Translations under genes and position numbers: made by a program
The notes under the pieces: model-generated
What the model was told of the DNA's origin: nothing
Databases searched by the model: none
What the model saw: the letters and a program-made list of their open reading frames with translations, nothing else
Assembly: GCA_018820005.1 (NCBI GenBank)
Contig: JAHJOS010000318.1
Coordinates: forward strand, 1 to 14,481
DNA from: Alphaproteobacteria bacterium
GTDB taxonomy: Bacteria; Pseudomonadota; Alphaproteobacteria; Rhizobiales; Devosiaceae
DNA: 14,481 nucleotides
Direction: 5' to 3'
In this document: one piece after another, positions 13,207 to 14,481 of the stretch
Layout: each line of letters starts with the position of its first letter
How positions within the stretch are numbered: the stretch's first letter is position 1

Positions 13207-14109
13207 ATGTCCGAAGAAAGCAGTTTGACCGACCGGTTCAGCCACGATGCCGGGATCCTGGCGCAAGCCCTGCCCTATATGCAGCGTTACGAGGGGAAAA
13301 CCGTGGTGGTCAAATACGGCGGCCATGCCATGGGTGATGCCAAGCTGGGTCAGGCGTTCGCGCGTGATATCGCCCTGCTCAAGCAGTCCAAGGTCAATCC
13401 CATCGTTGTGCATGGTGGCGGGCCGCAGATCGCGCTGATGCTGAAGAACCTGGGTATCGAGTCCAAGTTCGAAGGCGGGCTACGTGTCACCGATGCCAGG
13501 ACGATGGAAATCGTCGAAATGGTGCTGGCCGGCTCGATCAACAAGGAAATCGTGGCGCTGATCAATGCCGAAGGCGAATGGGCTATTGGCCTGTGCGGCA
13601 AGGACGGCAACATGGTGTTCGCCCAGAAGGCGCACAAGACCGTCAAGGACCCCGGCTCCAATATCGAGCGCGTGCTTGATCTGGGCTATGTCGGGGAACC
13701 GGTGGAAGTTGACCGGACGCTGCTCGATCTGCTGGCCCGCTCGGAGATGATCCCGGTGATTGCGCCCGTCGCTCCGGGCCGTGACGGCAATACCTACAAT
13801 ATCAATGCCGATACGTTTGCCGGCGCCATTGCCGGCTCACTGGGGGCAAAGCGCCTGCTGTTCCTGACGGACGTGCCGGGCGTGCTCGACAAGGACGGCA
13901 AGCTGATCCCTGAACTGAGCGTGCGCGAGGCCAAGGCGCTGATCGCCGATGGCACGATCTCGGGCGGCATGATTCCCAAGGTCGAAACGTGCCTGGAAGC
14001 GCTCGACAGTGGCGTTGAGGGCGTGGTGATCCTTAACGGCAAGCAGCCCCATGTGGTGCTGGTGGAACTGTTCACCGAATTTGGTGCCGGCACGCTGATC
14101 GTGCGCTGA
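13207..14109 (+). CDS. argB: Acetylglutamate kinase
   Basis: A 300-aa amino-acid kinase that phosphorylates N-acetyl-L-glutamate with ATP, the second step of arginine synthesis in the cytoplasm. Visible motifs are KYGGHAMG (36-43, catalytic Lys36), VVHGGGPQI (67-75), the substrate arginine in GLRVTD (Arg93), the NINADTFAG segment (198-206), TDVPGVLDKDG (221-231) and GGMIPKVE (253-260, Lys258). The roughly 25-residue N-terminal helix before the kinase core (HDAGILAQALPYMQRY) marks the hexameric, arginine-inhibited type, so feedback inhibition is expected. ATG 13207 fits homologues I know; the frame extends to an ATG at 13156, and neither start has a strong Shine-Dalgarno. In many rhizobia argB directly follows engB; here it is 5.9 kb away. 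A strong terminator follows. Confidence 0.97.
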   Translation: MSEESSLTDRFSHDAGILAQALPYMQRYEGKTVVVKYGGHAMGDAKLGQAFARDIALLKQSKVNPIVVHGGGPQIALMLKNLGIESKFEGGLRVTDARTMEIVEMVLAGSINKEIVALINAEGEWAIGLCGKDGNMVFAQKAHKTVKDPGSNIERVLDLGYVGEPVEVDRTLLDLLARSEMIPVIAPVAPGRDGNTYNINADTFAGAIAGSLGAKRLLFLTDVPGVLDKDGKLIPELSVREAKALIADGTISGGMIPKVETCLEALDSGVEGVVILNGKQPHVVLVELFTEFGAGTLIVR

Positions 14110-14128
14110 GACCTGCTGCTGACGACGA

Positions 14129-14156
14129 AAAAGGCCGCCATTTCTGGCGGCCTTTT
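14129..14156. terminator. Bidirectional intrinsic terminator after argB
   Basis: Eleven perfect pairs (AAAAGGCCGCC with GGCGGCCTTTT) around a 6-base loop, starting 20 bases after the argB stop. A and T ends on both sides suit termination of argB and of the convergent MFS gene. Confidence 0.92.
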
Positions 14157-14175
14157 GTTTGGCGTCGTGGTGAAC

Positions 14176-14481
14176 TCAGTGCTCGAGAACGACGGCAGGC
14201 GCTGGTGCCACGCCAGGTCGCGGCGCATGCGGCGCCGGCCGCTTGAACAGGGCCGAGAGCAGCAGCACGATAGTGAAGCTGGCCACCACATACCAAAGCG
14301 CCAGGCTGGCAGCGCCGGCAAAGGCGGCATGGCGGGTTGCGCCGGTGGCCATGGCCGTGCCCAGATTGCCGAAGAACAGTTCACCGATGATGGCGACGCC
14401 CAGGGCGCCACCCACCTGCTGGAACGCCTGCAGGGCACCCGAACCGGCGCCCGCATCGCGGGGCGGCACATTGGCCAGCAC
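14176..14481 (-). CDS. MFS drug-efflux-type transporter (DHA2-like), C-terminal part
   Basis: The last 101 residues of a membrane transporter; the gene runs off the right edge. The segment VPPRDAGAGSGALQAFQQVGG with the following ALGVAIIG matches the loop-plus-helix found late in 14-helix EmrB/QacA-type proton antiporters (VPPxxAGxxSG, then QQxGGALG). A final helix at about ALWYVVASFTIVLLLSALF is followed by a Pro/Ala-rich cytoplasmic tail ending VVLEH. The stop is TGA at 14178-14176. The visible Met is not a reliable start. Substrate cannot be told from this part; multidrug or toxin export is the usual role of the family. It converges on argB with a shared terminator. Confidence 0.85.
   Translation of the reverse strand: MLANVPPRDAGAGSGALQAFQQVGGALGVAIIGELFFGNLGTAMATGATRHAAFAGAASLALWYVVASFTIVLLLSALFKRPAPHAPRPGVAPAPAVVLEH

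Overview
This window looks like chromosomal DNA of a GC-rich alphaproteobacterium of the order Hyphomicrobiales (Rhizobiales), possibly close to Devosia. The pointers are the linked genes rpmH-rnpA-yidC-engB with argB further along, an arginine-sensitive-type acetylglutamate kinase, a fasciclin protein beside an RskA-type anti-sigma/ECF sigma pair, and protein sequences that read as rhizobial. The assignment rests on recognition by eye; no search was run.

Layout. (1) Left edge, 3-509 (+): the C-terminal part of a LysR-type regulator. A geneless stretch follows, then a tRNA-Arg(ACG) on the minus strand at 830-906. (2) 1028-3943 (-): a membrane histidine kinase preceded by an FAD/NAD(P) oxidoreductase of the disulfide-reductase fold that has lost its redox-active cysteines. 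(3) 4041-7293 (+): a sigma-70-type promoter followed by rpmH (44 aa), rnpA, yidC and engB. These supply ribosomal protein L34, the RNase P protein, the membrane insertase and a ribosome-assembly GTPase. A strong bidirectional hairpin at 7321-7346 closes the block. (4) 7369-13013 (-): six co-oriented genes, in transcription order ECF sigma factor, RskA-like anti-sigma, secreted fasciclin protein, Tat-exported MsrB, class I glutamine amidotransferase and a methyl-accepting chemotaxis protein. (5) 13207-14109 (+): argB with a strong terminator, then the C-terminal end of a 14-TM-type MFS transporter on the minus strand running off the right edge.

How the parts fit. The rpmH-rnpA-yidC-engB block and argB are, as I recall, contiguous in many rhizobia. 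Here about 5.9 kb of opposite-strand genes sits between engB and argB, so the most distinctive part of the window is this interposed segment. Within it the sigma/anti-sigma/fasciclin set resembles the mycobacterial SigK-RskA-MPT70/83 module, and the adjacent exported methionine sulfoxide reductase suggests an envelope or redox-stress theme. Several untranslated regions carry structure that may matter: a hairpin that closes the gap between a distant Shine-Dalgarno and the rpmH start, a hairpin that buries the chemoreceptor Shine-Dalgarno, and a 238-nt leader ahead of the fasciclin gene. I saw no insertion sequences, CRISPR arrays, phage genes or clearly novel multigene defence system.
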